A stretch of DNA of 64,000 nt from Acidobacteriaceae bacterium (GTDB lineage Bacteria > Acidobacteriota > Terriglobia > Terriglobales > Acidobacteriaceae): contig PLXE01000071.1 in NCBI GenBank assembly GCA_003151335.1, positions 1-64,000 on the forward strand, written 5' to 3'. Both the position numbers and the translations under genes were made by a program. This document shows, piece by piece, positions 26,722 to 36,767 of this stretch. Position 1 is the first letter of the stretch; every line of letters begins with the position of its first letter. A model generated the notes under the pieces. The model had not been told where the DNA came from. It saw only the letters and a program-made list of their open reading frames with translations, and ran no database searches.

Positions 26722-27915
26722 ATGAAAATTCTAGTAATGGGTGCAGGCATGATGGGGTGGGCTGCGGCGTTTGACATGGTCCGGACCTCACGAGTCGAGA
26801 CCGTCACGCTCGCCGATTCCAACTCGCAGCGCTTAGATGACGCCGTCGCTCGAATCAACAAACTCACCGGGAATCACAAAGTAACGCCCATGCAAGTGGA
26901 CGCTGCTGACACCGCGGCGGTGCTGCAGCTCATGCGCGGTCACGATGGCGTGCTCTCCGCGGTTCCGTACTTCTTCAACCTGGAACTGGCCAAGGCCGCG
27001 ATTGAAGCGGGGTGCCACTTCGCCGATCTCGGCGGCAACAACACGGTGGTGAAGCAGGAATTTGCGTTGCACGACCAAGCGCAGGCCGCAGGCGTGGCGA
27101 TTGCTCCCGATTGCGGCCTGTCGCCGGGCATGGCCTCCATCCTCGGAGGCGAGCTGCTGCGTCGCATTGGCGGCAAGGCCGACGCGTTGAAGATTTATGT
27201 TGGCGGCCTGCCGCAAAAGCCGCTCCCGCCGTTCAATTACCAGCTCGTCTTCTCCGTCGAAGGGCTGATCAATGAGTACAGCGAGCCTGCCAAGATCTTG
27301 CGCGACGGAAAGCTGCTCACGGTCGAGCCGCTGACCGAAGTCGAATCGTTCCGCATGAATGGCTTCCCTGAGCTGGAGGCGTTCCACACCTCGGGTGGCA
27401 CATCTACTTTGCCCGAAACCTTCCAGGGCCAGGTTGGCGAGTGCTTCGAGAAGACACTGCGCTATCCGGGACACGTTCGCATGTTGCGTTCGCTCTACGA
27501 TCTGGGCTTGTTCTCCAGCGTGAAACGCGTGGTGAACGGGACCCAGGTGGCGCCGCGCCAGATGATGTCGCGCTTGTTCGAGGAAAAATTTGCCAGCGCA
27601 GAGCCCGAGGTCACGCTGCTGCGCGTCGAAGCTCACCACGATGGCGTTGTCGCCTCTTTCAGCATGGTGGATTACACTGACCCGGTGACCGGTATAACCT
27701 CAATGATGCGGACCACGGCTTGGCCGGCATCGATTGTGCTGCAAATGCTGATTGGCGGCGAGATTTCCCAGCGCGGAGCTGTGCGCCAGGAGATCGACGT
27801 TCCGGCGCAGCTCTTTCTCAATGAAATGGCTTCGCGCGGCGTGGTGATCAGCTACCGTATCGAGTCCGTGCCGGAGCTTCGCGAGGAAGTTCTGGCCGCA
27901 GCACAGGAGAACTGA
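26722..27915 (+). CDS. Saccharopine dehydrogenase-like (Lys9/LYS1 type) oxidoreductase
   Basis: The protein has 397 residues. MKILVMGAGMMGWAAAFDMV is an N-terminal Rossmann nucleotide-binding motif. CHFADLGGNN and IAPDCGLSPGMASILGGELL match saccharopine dehydrogenase-family enzymes. It could act in lysine turnover or on another amino-acid imine; the substrate cannot be told from the sequence. The start has AGGGAC close upstream. The next gene, doxX-like, starts right after the stop codon, so the two are probably translated from one message. Confidence 0.82.
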   Translation: MKILVMGAGMMGWAAAFDMVRTSRVETVTLADSNSQRLDDAVARINKLTGNHKVTPMQVDAADTAAVLQLMRGHDGVLSAVPYFFNLELAKAAIEAGCHFADLGGNNTVVKQEFALHDQAQAAGVAIAPDCGLSPGMASILGGELLRRIGGKADALKIYVGGLPQKPLPPFNYQLVFSVEGLINEYSEPAKILRDGKLLTVEPLTEVESFRMNGFPELEAFHTSGGTSTLPETFQGQVGECFEKTLRYPGHVRMLRSLYDLGLFSSVKRVVNGTQVAPRQMMSRLFEEKFASAEPEVTLLRVEAHHDGVVASFSMVDYTDPVTGITSMMRTTAWPASIVLQMLIGGEISQRGAVRQEIDVPAQLFLNEMASRGVVISYRIESVPELREEVLAAAQEN

Positions 27916-28326
27916 TTGAACTTCGCAAATCGCCTGCAACCTTTGGGACTGCTGGTCCTGCGCCTGGCGCTGGGCACGGTCATGATCGCGCACGGCTATC
28001 AGAAGGTGTTTGGGGGCATGCCTGGGTTCATGCAAATGCTGTCGCACATGGGAATTCCTCCGTGGATGGGCTACCTAACGGCTGCGGCGGAGTTTGGCGG
28101 CGGCATCTTGCTGGTGGCTGGATTTTTGACGCGAATAGCGGCCATCGCCATTTTCCTCGACATGGCGGTCGCGATTTCCAAGGTGCATCTGCAGCACGGG
28201 TTGTTCTCCAAAAACGGGGGCTTCGAATTTCCCATGGTGTGTGCGGCGGCGGCGTTTTCGTTGATCTGGAGCGGCGCCGGACCAATCGCCATTGATTGGC
28301 TGTGGGGAAGTAAAGGCGGGCGCTGA
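27916..28326 (+). CDS. DoxX family membrane protein
   Basis: The 136-residue protein has four predicted helices and the DoxX signature LRLALGTVMIAHGYQKVFGG near the N-terminus, followed by GGGILLVAGFLTRIAA. The start is TTG 27916, immediately after the stop of the upstream gene, with AGGAGA 6 bases before it. DoxX proteins are small quinone- or redox-linked membrane proteins with several proposed roles. The link with the saccharopine-dehydrogenase-like gene is positional only. Confidence 0.85.
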   Translation: MNFANRLQPLGLLVLRLALGTVMIAHGYQKVFGGMPGFMQMLSHMGIPPWMGYLTAAAEFGGGILLVAGFLTRIAAIAIFLDMAVAISKVHLQHGLFSKNGGFEFPMVCAAAAFSLIWSGAGPIAIDWLWGSKGGR

Positions 28327-28368
28327 CCCCTAACCCCTAGCCCCTGGCCCCTAGCCCCTAGCCCCTGC
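28327..28368. repeat. Six tandem heptamers CCCCTAR-type
   Basis: Units are CCCCTAA, CCCCTAG, CCCCTGG, CCCCTAG, CCCCTAG and CCCCTGC, without gaps. The array fills the space between the stop codons of doxX and the convergent fused E1 gene. Confidence 0.85.
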
Positions 28369-28370
28369 TT

Positions 28371-30578
28371 TTAATACCCCGCCAGATCCAACATCGCCTG
28401 GTACACATCCTCCGCCTGCGGCAGAATCTCATCCTCCAGAATCGGCTGATAGGCGACGAACGTGTCTTTTGCCGCGATGCGCTTCACCGGAGCATCGAGC
28501 TTGTAGAAGAGTTCGTCGGCGATACGGGCGGCGATTTCAGCGCCGTAGCCCCAGCTCAGCATGTCCTCGTGCGCGACCAGCACGCGGCTGGTCTTGGCCA
28601 CGGAGGTCGCAATCGTCTCCCAGTCATAGGGGCTGAGGGTGCGCAGGTCAATCAGTTCCACGCTGACGCCATGCTCGCGTTCCACGCGTTGCGCCGCTTG
28701 CAGCGCGCGCGGGACCAGGGCCCCGTAGGTCACCACCGTCAGGTCATGACCGGGACGAACGATCTTCGCCTTGCCGAAGGGGACCATGTAATCCGGCCCG
28801 GGATACGGCGCGCGTCCAAAGGTTTCGCGATACAGCCGTTTGTGCTCCAGGAACAGCACCGGATCGTCGCAACGAATCGCAGTGCGCAGCAAGCCGTTGG
28901 CGTCGAGCGCATTTGAAGGGAACACCACGCGCATACCCGGCGTGTGGGTGAAAATGCTTTCGCCGGATTGCGAGTGATAGATCGATCCGCCGGTGAGATA
29001 GCCGCCGATCGCGACCCGCACCACCGCCGGGGACGAGAAAGCGTTGTTGGAGCGCCAGCGTATCAGCGGCAGCTCATTGCGAAGCTGATGCATGGCGGGC
29101 CAGATGTAGTCGAAGAACTGGATCTCCACCACCGGCTTCAGGCCGCGGGTCGCCATGCCCACGGCGCGGCCCACGATATTGGCCTCCGCCAGCGGCGAAT
29201 TGAAAACCCGGTCGCTGCCGAACTCGGCTTGCAGTCCTCCCGTCAGCTTGAAGACGCCGCCCTTGCCTTTCACCTGCTTGTCTTTCAGATATTCCTCGCG
29301 GCTGCAATCGGCCACATCCTCGCCAAACATCACGATGCGTGGATCGCGCTTCATCTCGTCACGCAGACAAGCGTTGACAAGATCGGCCATCGTCCTTTCA
29401 GGAGCAGCGAGCGCCCCCTTTTCGGCGGGCCGGGGATGGACCGCCTCGGTCTGAAACACCGCCGCAGTGGGATCGAGGTCGGGCGAGTACACGAACTGCT
29501 TGTACGAGTCGGGCGCGGGCAGAGCCGCGGCGACGGCCCGGTCCGCCGCTTCCTGGATCTCCGCGTCCGTGTCCTTCTCGAGGTTGTCGATGCCCTGCTC
29601 GTCGAGAATGCCTTCGCGTATCAGGAAAAGCTGGAAGCGCGTGATGGGGTCGCGTTCCACTTCCTGCTTGCGCTCCGATTCCGGCCGGTAGAGTTTTTCG
29701 TCGTCGGACAACGAATGCGAGTAGGGACGGATCACGTGGCCGTGCACGAACGCCGGGCCGTGGCCGGCGCGAATGTAATCGACCGCGGTCTTGAGCGCGG
29801 CATAGCTGACCAGCGGATCGGTGCCGTCGAATTCCGCAAAGTGGAAGTTGGGAAAGCCCTGGACCAACTTGCTGATGTTGCCGCCGGCCGTGCCCACTTC
29901 CACCGGCACCGAAATGGCGTACTCGTTGTCTTCGATCAGGTACAACATCGGCAACTTCAGGTTCGACGCGGTGTTTAGCGACTCCCAGAATTCACCCTCG
30001 CTGGTGGTTCCATCGCCGCCGGAAACATAAACCACCTCGTCGCCGTGGAACTGTACGTCCTTGAACTGGCGATAATCGCCGCCGGCATTATCCGCGGCCT
30101 GGGGATGGCGATTGAAATAGCGTCCCGCCTCGGCGCAACCCACGGCTTGCAGGAACTGCGTTCCTGTCGGCGAAGACTGGGTCACGATGTTCAGCTTCTT
30201 GTGCCCCCAGTGCGAGGGCATCTGCCGCCCGCCGGAGTTGGGATCGTCGGCCGCGCCCACGGCTTCCAGCAATTGCTCGTAAGGCGTCATGCCCAGGGTC
30301 AGGCAGAGCGCGCGGTCGCGATAGTAGGGATAGAACCAGTCGTAGCCCGGGCGCAGCGCCAATCCGGCGGCCACCAGCAGCGCTTCGTGTCCCGCGCCGG
30401 AGATCTGGAAGAAAATCTTTTGCTGGCGCTTGAGCAGGATTTCGCGATCGTCGATCCGGCGCGACAGGTACATCAACCGGTAGATGTCGATCATCTGCTG
30501 GTTGCTGAGCCCTTCATACTTGTTGCCGGGAGCGGCCTGCGCTACCGCAGGTTTAGGCTCTGTTCTTGTGGTGGCCAT
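28371..30578 (-). CDS. 2-oxoacid dehydrogenase E1, alpha and beta subunits fused (branched-chain type)
   Basis: One 735-residue chain contains an E1-alpha domain (about 20-370) and an E1-beta domain (about 400-735), normally separate proteins. The alpha part has the thiamine diphosphate motif [15 protein letters not shown] and [15 protein letters not shown]. The beta part has [37 protein letters not shown] and [17 protein letters not shown]. It resembles branched-chain 2-oxoacid dehydrogenase E1, which feeds branched acyl-CoA for iso-fatty acids or degradation; pyruvate or acetoin cannot be excluded. GAGGTAATGG precedes ATG 30578. E2 and E3 are not adjacent. Confidence 0.88.
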   Translation of the reverse strand: MATTRTEPKPAVAQAAPGNKYEGLSNQQMIDIYRLMYLSRRIDDREILLKRQQKIFFQISGAGHEALLVAAGLALRPGYDWFYPYYRDRALCLTLGMTPYEQLLEAVGAADDPNSGGRQMPSHWGHKKLNIVTQSSPTGTQFLQAVGCAEAGRYFNRHPQAADNAGGDYRQFKDVQFHGDEVVYVSGGDGTTSEGEFWESLNTASNLKLPMLYLIEDNEYAISVPVEVGTAGGNISKLVQGFPNFHFAEFDGTDPLVSYAALKTAVDYIRAGHGPAFVHGHVIRPYSHSLSDDEKLYRPESERKQEVERDPITRFQLFLIREGILDEQGIDNLEKDTDAEIQEAADRAVAAALPAPDSYKQFVYSPDLDPTAAVFQTEAVHPRPAEKGALAAPERTMADLVNACLRDEMKRDPRIVMFGEDVADCSREEYLKDKQVKGKGGVFKLTGGLQAEFGSDRVFNSPLAEANIVGRAVGMATRGLKPVVEIQFFDYIWPAMHQLRNELPLIRWRSNNAFSSPAVVRVAIGGYLTGGSIYHSQSGESIFTHTPGMRVVFPSNALDANGLLRTAIRCDDPVLFLEHKRLYRETFGRAPYPGPDYMVPFGKAKIVRPGHDLTVVTYGALVPRALQAAQRVEREHGVSVELIDLRTLSPYDWETIATSVAKTSRVLVAHEDMLSWGYGAEIAARIADELFYKLDAPVKRIAAKDTFVAYQPILEDEILPQAEDVYQAMLDLAGY

Positions 30579-30695
30579 CCATTACCTCAGGTGTAAGATG
30601 CAAACCCGCGCGACGAACGTCCCATCATTGTAAATGTTCTGCCGGGTTTCTTGAATTCTTGGTTGTGGGCTAAAGCTTTGGCCGAATACCGAATT

Positions 30696-30783
30696 GTCAT
30701 CACGAGCGCAGCGAGGGATCTGCTTCTAAGCCTTTCTTCGAGCCAAGAGAGAAAAGCAGATGCCTCGCTGCGCTCGTCATGAC
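30696..30783. repeat. 30-bp inverted repeat (REP-like)
   Basis: The left arm (30696-30725) and right arm (30754-30783) match at 28 of 30 positions as inverted copies, around a 28-base loop. Each arm contains ACGAGCGCAGCGAGG and ATCTGCTT. Shorter relatives with TGTCATCC and CCTGCTTT words occur near 55992, 56665 and 62327. Confidence 0.75.
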
Positions 30784-30821
30784 AAGCTCAAAAGAATGTC
30801 GCATGGCTATACTGGACAAGC

Positions 30822-31535
30822 ATGATACGCACGCTTCGCCCGCTTCCGGTCAAAACCATCAAGCTCATCCTCTTTGATCTGGATGGCACCCTGATCGATT
30901 CCGAACTCGACCTGGTGGCCGCGGTCAACGCCATGTTGCTTCACTACGGCCGCAAGGAGCTGCCCCTCGAGGTCATTGGCACCTACATCGGCGATGGCGC
31001 GCCCATGCTGATTCGCCGCGCGCTCGGCGATCCCGCCCATAGCGAGTTTCTGCAGGAAGCGCTCAACTATTTTCTGCTCTACTACCGCGAACACAAGCTC
31101 GACAGCACGCGCCCCTACGACGGCATCAACAAGATGCTCCACCAGGCCAGCCAGGGCGACGGAGTACCGCGGAAACTGGCCGTGCTTACCAATAAGCCGG
31201 TGCGGGTGTCGCGCGACATTCTGGCCGGGCTGGGACTGGCCGATTTCTTCACCCAGGTTTACGGAGGCAACAGTTTCGAGACCAAGAAGCCCGATCCCCT
31301 CGGCGCCAACACCCTGATGCGCGAAGCGGGCGCGGCCCCCAGCGAAACCGTGATGGTCGGCGACTCCGGAGTGGACGTGCTCACCGCCCGCAATGCGGGG
31401 CTATGGAGCGTCGGGGTGAACTACGGATTTGCGCCGCAGACGTTGCAGCAGGTCCCTCCCGACGTGCTGGTGGATACGCCGGTCGAGTTGGCCCGTGTGT
31501 TAACCGTGAGCGCGACGGCGAAACCGAAGGCGTGA
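30822..31535 (+). CDS. gph: Phosphoglycolate phosphatase-like HAD hydrolase
   Basis: The protein (237 residues) has the four HAD motifs: ILFDLDGTLIDS with the nucleophile Asp, LAVLTNKP, KKPDP and VMVGDSGVDVLTARNAG. The cap domain and length fit Gph, which removes phosphate from 2-phosphoglycolate formed by DNA repair or oxygenase activity. Other HAD phosphatases of this clade (for example PpaX) are possible. It stands between a REP-like repeat and a convergent RDD-family gene. Confidence 0.82.
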   Translation: MIRTLRPLPVKTIKLILFDLDGTLIDSELDLVAAVNAMLLHYGRKELPLEVIGTYIGDGAPMLIRRALGDPAHSEFLQEALNYFLLYYREHKLDSTRPYDGINKMLHQASQGDGVPRKLAVLTNKPVRVSRDILAGLGLADFFTQVYGGNSFETKKPDPLGANTLMREAGAAPSETVMVGDSGVDVLTARNAGLWSVGVNYGFAPQTLQQVPPDVLVDTPVELARVLTVSATAKPKA

Positions 31536-31549
31536 AGACTCGCCCCCCG

Positions 31550-32605
31550 CTACTCTCGATCAGTCAAGTAGGTTCGGCTGATGCGATCGTGCCAGCAGAG
31601 AGAATCCACATCAACCAAGGCCCAGAGCAAGCCCATAACGAAGGAAGCCATGGAGAAATAGAGAGCCATCACGCGCTGGCGACGCTTACGCCGGCACGGC
31701 GATTTTCCGTTAAAAGTGCTGAGGCGAATTTTGGCAATTCGCATACCGGCAGTGGCTCCGCCGTAAACCAGCAGCAGGTACTGATAGACGGCCCATAGCA
31801 GTAACGGCAGCGTGGCCGCGGTCACTAGCACGGGCTTGCTGAAGGTTAGCTTGGGCAGCATCTTGTAACCCACGGCTGCGAAGACGGCCGTGCCTGCAGC
31901 GACGAGCAGACAATCCAGCAAGGCCGCGTACAGGCGGTGCGCCCTGCCGGCGGCCCGAAAAGGTAGCTCCACGTTGTCGGCGTGGACCGCGATGACGGGC
32001 TGCGTAGTCGGTCCGAATTGCAATCCGTCGAGGAAAGGCGTGGTGGGCAACGCTTCCAGTTCCTCCGGCACATCCAGGATGCGCGGCTGTTCCAGCAGGA
32101 CCGGATCGGCCAGACGGTGCATCTCCGGGGCCCCCGTCGCCTGGCGGGGGAAGGCGATAACTTTGCGCTGGGCTCTGGGCCGCGGCAGAGGAGGCGGAAT
32201 GGGCTCACGATCAATGTCAACCAGCACCTCCGGCGCTGGGGATTCCGTGGGCGATTCTTCTGATTCCGCAGCGACGGCGTCCGGTGCAAGATCGCAGGTC
32301 TCGGAACTGGCAACTTCGGCAGCGGACATTTGCTCAGCGCTGGTTTGCTCAGCGCTCGCAATGCCGGCAGCAACGAACTGTTCCACCTGCTCCGAGTCCG
32401 CCGGCGGGTTGCTTACTGAGCCGGACACATCGTGCTCAAGAGGAGGGAAGGGAAAGCGCATGCTAAACGCTCCCTCGATACGGCGTCCGCGGCGCGTGCG
32501 ATAGCCGGCCACGCGAGCGTGAATCTCCTTCCTCCAGATGTCAGGGGCGGCGGTCCGCGATAAATCTCCGGACGCTTCAGAATGCAAGGCTTGCTGGTCG
32601 GTCAT
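31550..32605 (-). CDS. RDD family membrane protein with long N-terminal disordered region
   Basis: The 351-residue protein has about 215 N-terminal residues that are rich in Pro, Glu and Ala and look disordered. The C-terminal third is an RDD domain: AGRAHRLYAALLDCLLVAAG, two more helices with YGGATAGMRIAKI and a last helix with ALVDVDSLCWHDRISRTYL. The family name motif is R..D; here the pattern is R-x-Y-A-A-L-L-D. Function is unknown; some RDD proteins are ion antiporters. No clear ribosome site precedes ATG 32605. Confidence 0.75.
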   Translation of the reverse strand: MTDQQALHSEASGDLSRTAAPDIWRKEIHARVAGYRTRRGRRIEGAFSMRFPFPPLEHDVSGSVSNPPADSEQVEQFVAAGIASAEQTSAEQMSAAEVASSETCDLAPDAVAAESEESPTESPAPEVLVDIDREPIPPPLPRPRAQRKVIAFPRQATGAPEMHRLADPVLLEQPRILDVPEELEALPTTPFLDGLQFGPTTQPVIAVHADNVELPFRAAGRAHRLYAALLDCLLVAAGTAVFAAVGYKMLPKLTFSKPVLVTAATLPLLLWAVYQYLLLVYGGATAGMRIAKIRLSTFNGKSPCRRKRRQRVMALYFSMASFVMGLLWALVDVDSLCWHDRISRTYLTDRE

Positions 32606-32925
32606 GTCGTGGCGCGACTATTCTTTCTTCCCGCTTCCTGGGCAATGCACACAACGTGTTTTGCATTCAAGAGCGCGGATGAATCAAAGCATGAATGAAA
32701 ATGAGAAAAAGAGGCCGTCGGCTCGCGTCCAGGAGACGTGGCAAGCTGAACACCGGATCGCCAGAATCGCGCAACCAGTGGACATCGAGCGGGTTTCGGA
32801 GAAAATCCAGAGCAGCGAGGAACCAGCGCACAGCGGATTGCGTTTTACCTCTCCGTAGGCAACGTGCTAAGTTGCAAGGTTCTGCTGAATTCAACCAAAC
32901 CCGGTGAGGGGACGCCCGCTTCTCG
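32606..32925. other. Divergent intergenic region between the RDD gene and lptD
   Basis: It must hold promoters for both genes, but I found no convincing pair of boxes. A 59-codon frame from ATG 32680 lacks a ribosome site and family likeness and is not called. Confidence 0.35.
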
Positions 32926-35622
32926 ATGATTGCCCGCACTCGAATGATTATCACGGCGCTGGTGGCATGTCATCTGTTTCTGCAGCCTGGCATGTTAACC
33001 AGCCAGTTGCGTCCGCCCGAGCAGCCTAGTAGTTCGGCGCAAGCCGCACCACCGTCAGGTGCGTCCGATGGGGCTTCGGCCCCTCAAACCCCCGCCCAAC
33101 CGCAATTGCCCAACGACTCGACCTCGGATGTTGGGCCTGCGCAGCAACTTCCGCCGGGCAAGCCCGGAGTCACGGTGAAAACCGATACCGGCCAGGAAGA
33201 CAAGCAAACCGAAGAAATCATCCAGCAGGAAATTCAGGCGGGCGGCAACGAGCAGGAGTTGGGACCTCCGCGTCCGTCGATGAACGTGGCCCTGGGCCGG
33301 GATGAAGTGCTGATCCGCGGCGACCAACAGGAGAAGAACCAGGACATCTATAAGGCGACCGGCCATGTCGTGGTGCGCTTCCGCACCTACACGCTGCACG
33401 CCGACCAGGTGACTTACGATTCCACCACGGGGCAGGTCACGGCCAACGGACACGTGGTCTTCGATGGGGGCGCCCACAACGAACACCTGGTGGGCACCCA
33501 CGCCACCTACGACGTCAGCCGTGACACGGGAACGTTTTATGACGTAGTCGGATCGACCGGGGTCAAGGTCAAGACCAAAGACATGTTCCTTACTTCCTCG
33601 ACTCCTTTCTTCTTCACCGGAAAAGTTGTGGACAAGCTCGGGCCCGACCATTACCGGGTCAACCACGGCTATGTCACTTCCTGCCAGTTACCGAAGCCCA
33701 AGTGGCAGTTCGACTCCCAGACCGCATTCGTGGAAGTGGGCGCCGAAGCCACTATGCATCACGCCATTTTGCGCATCCAGGGCATTCCTGTCTTCTATTT
33801 TCCGTGGGTGGAACACCCCGTCGATAACCTGGGGCGCCAGAGCGGCTTTCTGATGCCCCTGTTTGGACAGTCGAGCACCCGGGGCACCATCCTGGGAGAC
33901 GCGTTCTACTGGGCAATCAATCGGAGCAATGACGCCACCATTGGCGCCTCCCTTTACTCCGCGCGGGGATGGGCGCAACACGGGGTCTTTCGCTCGGTCG
34001 GCTATAAGTACCAGTTCAAGGCCGAATATTTCGGAGTCATTGACCAGCAAGGTGCCCCCAAGGGGCAACCCAACCCGGGGCAGAACCAGGGTGGCCAGGA
34101 AATGAGAGCCAACGGATCGATCCAGCTGCCGGAGGGTTTTCGCGGGGTGCTCTCGGTTGACTATCTCAGCTCGTATTTGTTTCGTGCGGTGTTCGCCGAA
34201 GGTTTTGCCCTGCAATCCATCGACTCGGAGGTCCGCTCCTACGGATTTCTCAGCAAGAATTGGAACGGATACGCTCTGGGCTTCCTGGCTGGGTTGTATC
34301 AGTCCTACCAGAGCACGACTCTGGGAGAGGTGATCGATATCGCCCACACTCCCACGCTCGAGTTTTCCTCGGTGGAACGCCCTTTCAGCCGCTCCCATCT
34401 GGTATATGCCTACGCTATAGCTGCGGATGGCATTTCCCGGTCCGAGGTGGGATTTGAAACCGCCCCGGTGGTCGGCCGCATCGACGCCCATCCCTATGTT
34501 TCCCTGCCTACATTTCTTCATGGCTGGACTTTTCGACCGGAAGCCGGGGTGCGCGAGACCTATTACACGCAGAGGCTGCAGAGCGGAGGCGAGGCGGTGG
34601 GGAGGGCGATCAGCGATCCGATCAACCGCAATGTTCTCGCCGCGGCGATGGAGATCAGGCCACCGACGCTATCGAAGATCTTCGATCGCAAACTCTTTGG
34701 CTACGCGATAAAGCACACCATCGAACCGCAGATTGTCTATCGCTACCAGACGGGCATCGACAACTTCAGCCAGATCCTGCGCCTCGACCAGCGCGATATT
34801 CTGGCCGATACCAATGAAGTGGAATACGGCGTGGTCAACCGGCTCTTCGCCAAGAAAACGAAGTCGCCAGCCGAATGTTTTCACCATCCCAAATACGCCC
34901 TGCTGTCCGAACAGAAAGAAATCGCGGCCACAAAGACGACCAAAGCGCAGCCCGGTACCTGCGATGACAAGCAAGGTCCGGCGCGTGAAGTCGTCACCTG
35001 GGAACTCGCGCAGAAGTATTTCTTCGATCCGACTTTCGGCGGAGCGTTAGTAGCCGGTCAGCGTAATGTGTTCGACAGCAGCGTAGATTTTACCGGCATT
35101 GCGTTTCTCACCGGACCGCGCCGCTTTTCCCCCGTCATCTCCCGTCTCCGGGTGCAAGATGCAAGAACTGACGTCTCCTGGGCCGTGGATTATGACCCGC
35201 TGCTGCATCAGCTGAATGCCAGTACCCTCTTTGTGGGCCGAAGGATTGGCGAGAGTGGCAAGTGGTACGTCGCGGGTGGACAAACCTATATGCGCGAGCC
35301 CGCGGAAACCGTCCCGATTGCCGGTCAACCAACGCTCGGCCTCAGCATCTACAACCAGTACCGCGTCATGGCGCAGTACGGGAACGTCGCCATGAGGGGG
35401 TTGAGTGGCGCGGTAGGTATCGCCGTGGATGACCGTCTCAATTACGTGCAGGCGGCCACCGTACAGAGCAACTACAACTGGGACTGCTGTGGCGTGGCCT
35501 TCGAATATTCGCACTGGGCCTATGCCCCCACCATCAGCCGGGAGAACAGCTATCGCTTCTCGTTCAGCCTTTCCAACATTGGGACCTTCGGCACCATCCG
35601 GCGGCTGCAAAGACTGTATTAG
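32926..35622 (+). CDS. lptD: LPS-assembly protein LptD
   Basis: LptD, with LptE, inserts lipopolysaccharide into the outer leaflet of the outer membrane. The 898-residue product has an N-terminal export signal, a Pro/Gln-rich linker and then the periplasmic OstA/LptA-like jellyroll (ATGHVVVRF, LHADQVTYD, VTANGHVVFDGG). A large beta-barrel follows, with FYFPWVEHPVDNLGRQSGFLMP, a well-conserved LptD segment. The chain is longer than E. coli LptD (784). A second ATG at 32944 is an alternative start. This is good evidence for a lipopolysaccharide-bearing cell. Confidence 0.9.
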   Translation: MIARTRMIITALVACHLFLQPGMLTSQLRPPEQPSSSAQAAPPSGASDGASAPQTPAQPQLPNDSTSDVGPAQQLPPGKPGVTVKTDTGQEDKQTEEIIQQEIQAGGNEQELGPPRPSMNVALGRDEVLIRGDQQEKNQDIYKATGHVVVRFRTYTLHADQVTYDSTTGQVTANGHVVFDGGAHNEHLVGTHATYDVSRDTGTFYDVVGSTGVKVKTKDMFLTSSTPFFFTGKVVDKLGPDHYRVNHGYVTSCQLPKPKWQFDSQTAFVEVGAEATMHHAILRIQGIPVFYFPWVEHPVDNLGRQSGFLMPLFGQSSTRGTILGDAFYWAINRSNDATIGASLYSARGWAQHGVFRSVGYKYQFKAEYFGVIDQQGAPKGQPNPGQNQGGQEMRANGSIQLPEGFRGVLSVDYLSSYLFRAVFAEGFALQSIDSEVRSYGFLSKNWNGYALGFLAGLYQSYQSTTLGEVIDIAHTPTLEFSSVERPFSRSHLVYAYAIAADGISRSEVGFETAPVVGRIDAHPYVSLPTFLHGWTFRPEAGVRETYYTQRLQSGGEAVGRAISDPINRNVLAAAMEIRPPTLSKIFDRKLFGYAIKHTIEPQIVYRYQTGIDNFSQILRLDQRDILADTNEVEYGVVNRLFAKKTKSPAECFHHPKYALLSEQKEIAATKTTKAQPGTCDDKQGPAREVVTWELAQKYFFDPTFGGALVAGQRNVFDSSVDFTGIAFLTGPRRFSPVISRLRVQDARTDVSWAVDYDPLLHQLNASTLFVGRRIGESGKWYVAGGQTYMREPAETVPIAGQPTLGLSIYNQYRVMAQYGNVAMRGLSGAVGIAVDDRLNYVQAATVQSNYNWDCCGVAFEYSHWAYAPTISRENSYRFSFSLSNIGTFGTIRRLQRLY

Positions 35623-35665
35623 CTCGCAACCTTCTGTTTCCCGCCCAGTGTCTTACAATTGAGCG

Positions 35666-36541
35666 ATGTCGGTGGTGAATTCCAACCTTCCAGTCGAGGC
35701 CGGAGATCTTGCAGCCAAGTCCCGAGCTTTGGTGAAAAACTTGCATTCCCTCGGGCGACTGCTGGTGGCCTATTCCGGTGGAGTGGATTCCGGATTTCTG
35801 GCGTGGACGGCGCACCGCGAACTGGGCGCCGATATGTTGGCGATACTGGCCGACTCTCCCAGCCTGGCGCGCTCGCAAATGCGCGATGCCGTTGCCTTCG
35901 CCGACGAGCACAACATACCGCTGAGCGTGGTTACCACCGGAGAGATGGAGCGCCCCGAGTATCTGCGCAATGATGCTGCGCGTTGCTATCACTGCAAAGA
36001 TGAACTGTTCACCGTCATGGAAGAGCGGCGGCAAGGCTTGGGGTTCGATGCCATTGCCTACGGCGTGAACCTCGACGACCAGGGCGACTTCCGGCCCGGC
36101 CAGCAGGCGGCCCGCCAGCACCATGTGGCCGCGCCTTTGCTTGCTGCCGGATTGACCAAGGCGGACATCCGGCAACTGGCCTCGCAAGCCGGGTTGCGCA
36201 TCTGGGACAAACCTGCATCGGCGTGCCTGTCATCCCGCATCGAGTACGGGCGCGCGGTTACAAGGGAGGCGCTGGCGGCGGTCGAGCAGGGCGAAGATGC
36301 GCTGCGGGAACTTGGTTTCCGCCAGGTGCGGGTGCGCCATCACGGCGAAATCGCGCGGATCGAGATCGCGCGGGAAGAATTGCCGCGGGCTATGACCATG
36401 GAAATGGCCGCCGAGTTCACGCGGATCTTCAAGGCGCTGGGGTTTACCTACGTGACGCTCGATCTCGAAGGCTTTCGCTCGGGCTCGATGAATGCTGTGT
36501 TGCCGGTGGGTACGCTGCTGAAAGTTGCGGGGAAGGATTGA
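35666..36541 (+). CDS. larE: ATP-dependent sacrificial sulfur transferase LarE
   Basis: LarE donates sulfur to build the nickel-pincer cofactor of lactate racemase and related racemases/epimerases. The 291-residue protein has the PP-loop SGGVDS at residues 37-42 and RCYHCKDELF. It also has KPASACLSSR with Cys187 at the position of the sacrificial Cys of Lactiplantibacillus LarE. The family also includes variants that use an Fe-S cluster with extra Cys; I see only the single-Cys pattern at this site. LarA, LarB and LarC are not in the window. Confidence 0.9.
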   Translation: MSVVNSNLPVEAGDLAAKSRALVKNLHSLGRLLVAYSGGVDSGFLAWTAHRELGADMLAILADSPSLARSQMRDAVAFADEHNIPLSVVTTGEMERPEYLRNDAARCYHCKDELFTVMEERRQGLGFDAIAYGVNLDDQGDFRPGQQAARQHHVAAPLLAAGLTKADIRQLASQAGLRIWDKPASACLSSRIEYGRAVTREALAAVEQGEDALRELGFRQVRVRHHGEIARIEIAREELPRAMTMEMAAEFTRIFKALGFTYVTLDLEGFRSGSMNAVLPVGTLLKVAGKD

Positions 36542-36767
36542 AATCGGAGAACGAGCACATGGAACGGCAACGTTTCGGACTTAAGGAACATGGAATGTAT
36601 TGTTAGTATCAGTTTTGTTATCTGCTCCCCGTTCGACTTGCCGCAAGGCCTCGGGCGGGGTTATTTATCTGAGGGGTTTCCCCATCTCCCGTTCTCGCCG
36701 CGGATGCTGATAATGCGCTCGCCATGAGATAATCAAGTCTTAGGTTACCTCGAAGGTGGTTTATATT

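Noticed and set aside
28371-30578. Two separate genes for E1 alpha and beta with a frameshift or missed stop
   Set aside because: One uninterrupted frame covers both domains with a natural Pro/Ala linker, so a true fusion is the simplest reading.
32680-32858. A 59-codon ORF upstream of lptD
   Set aside because: There is no ribosome site and no family likeness, and it lies in a divergent promoter region. It may be chance.
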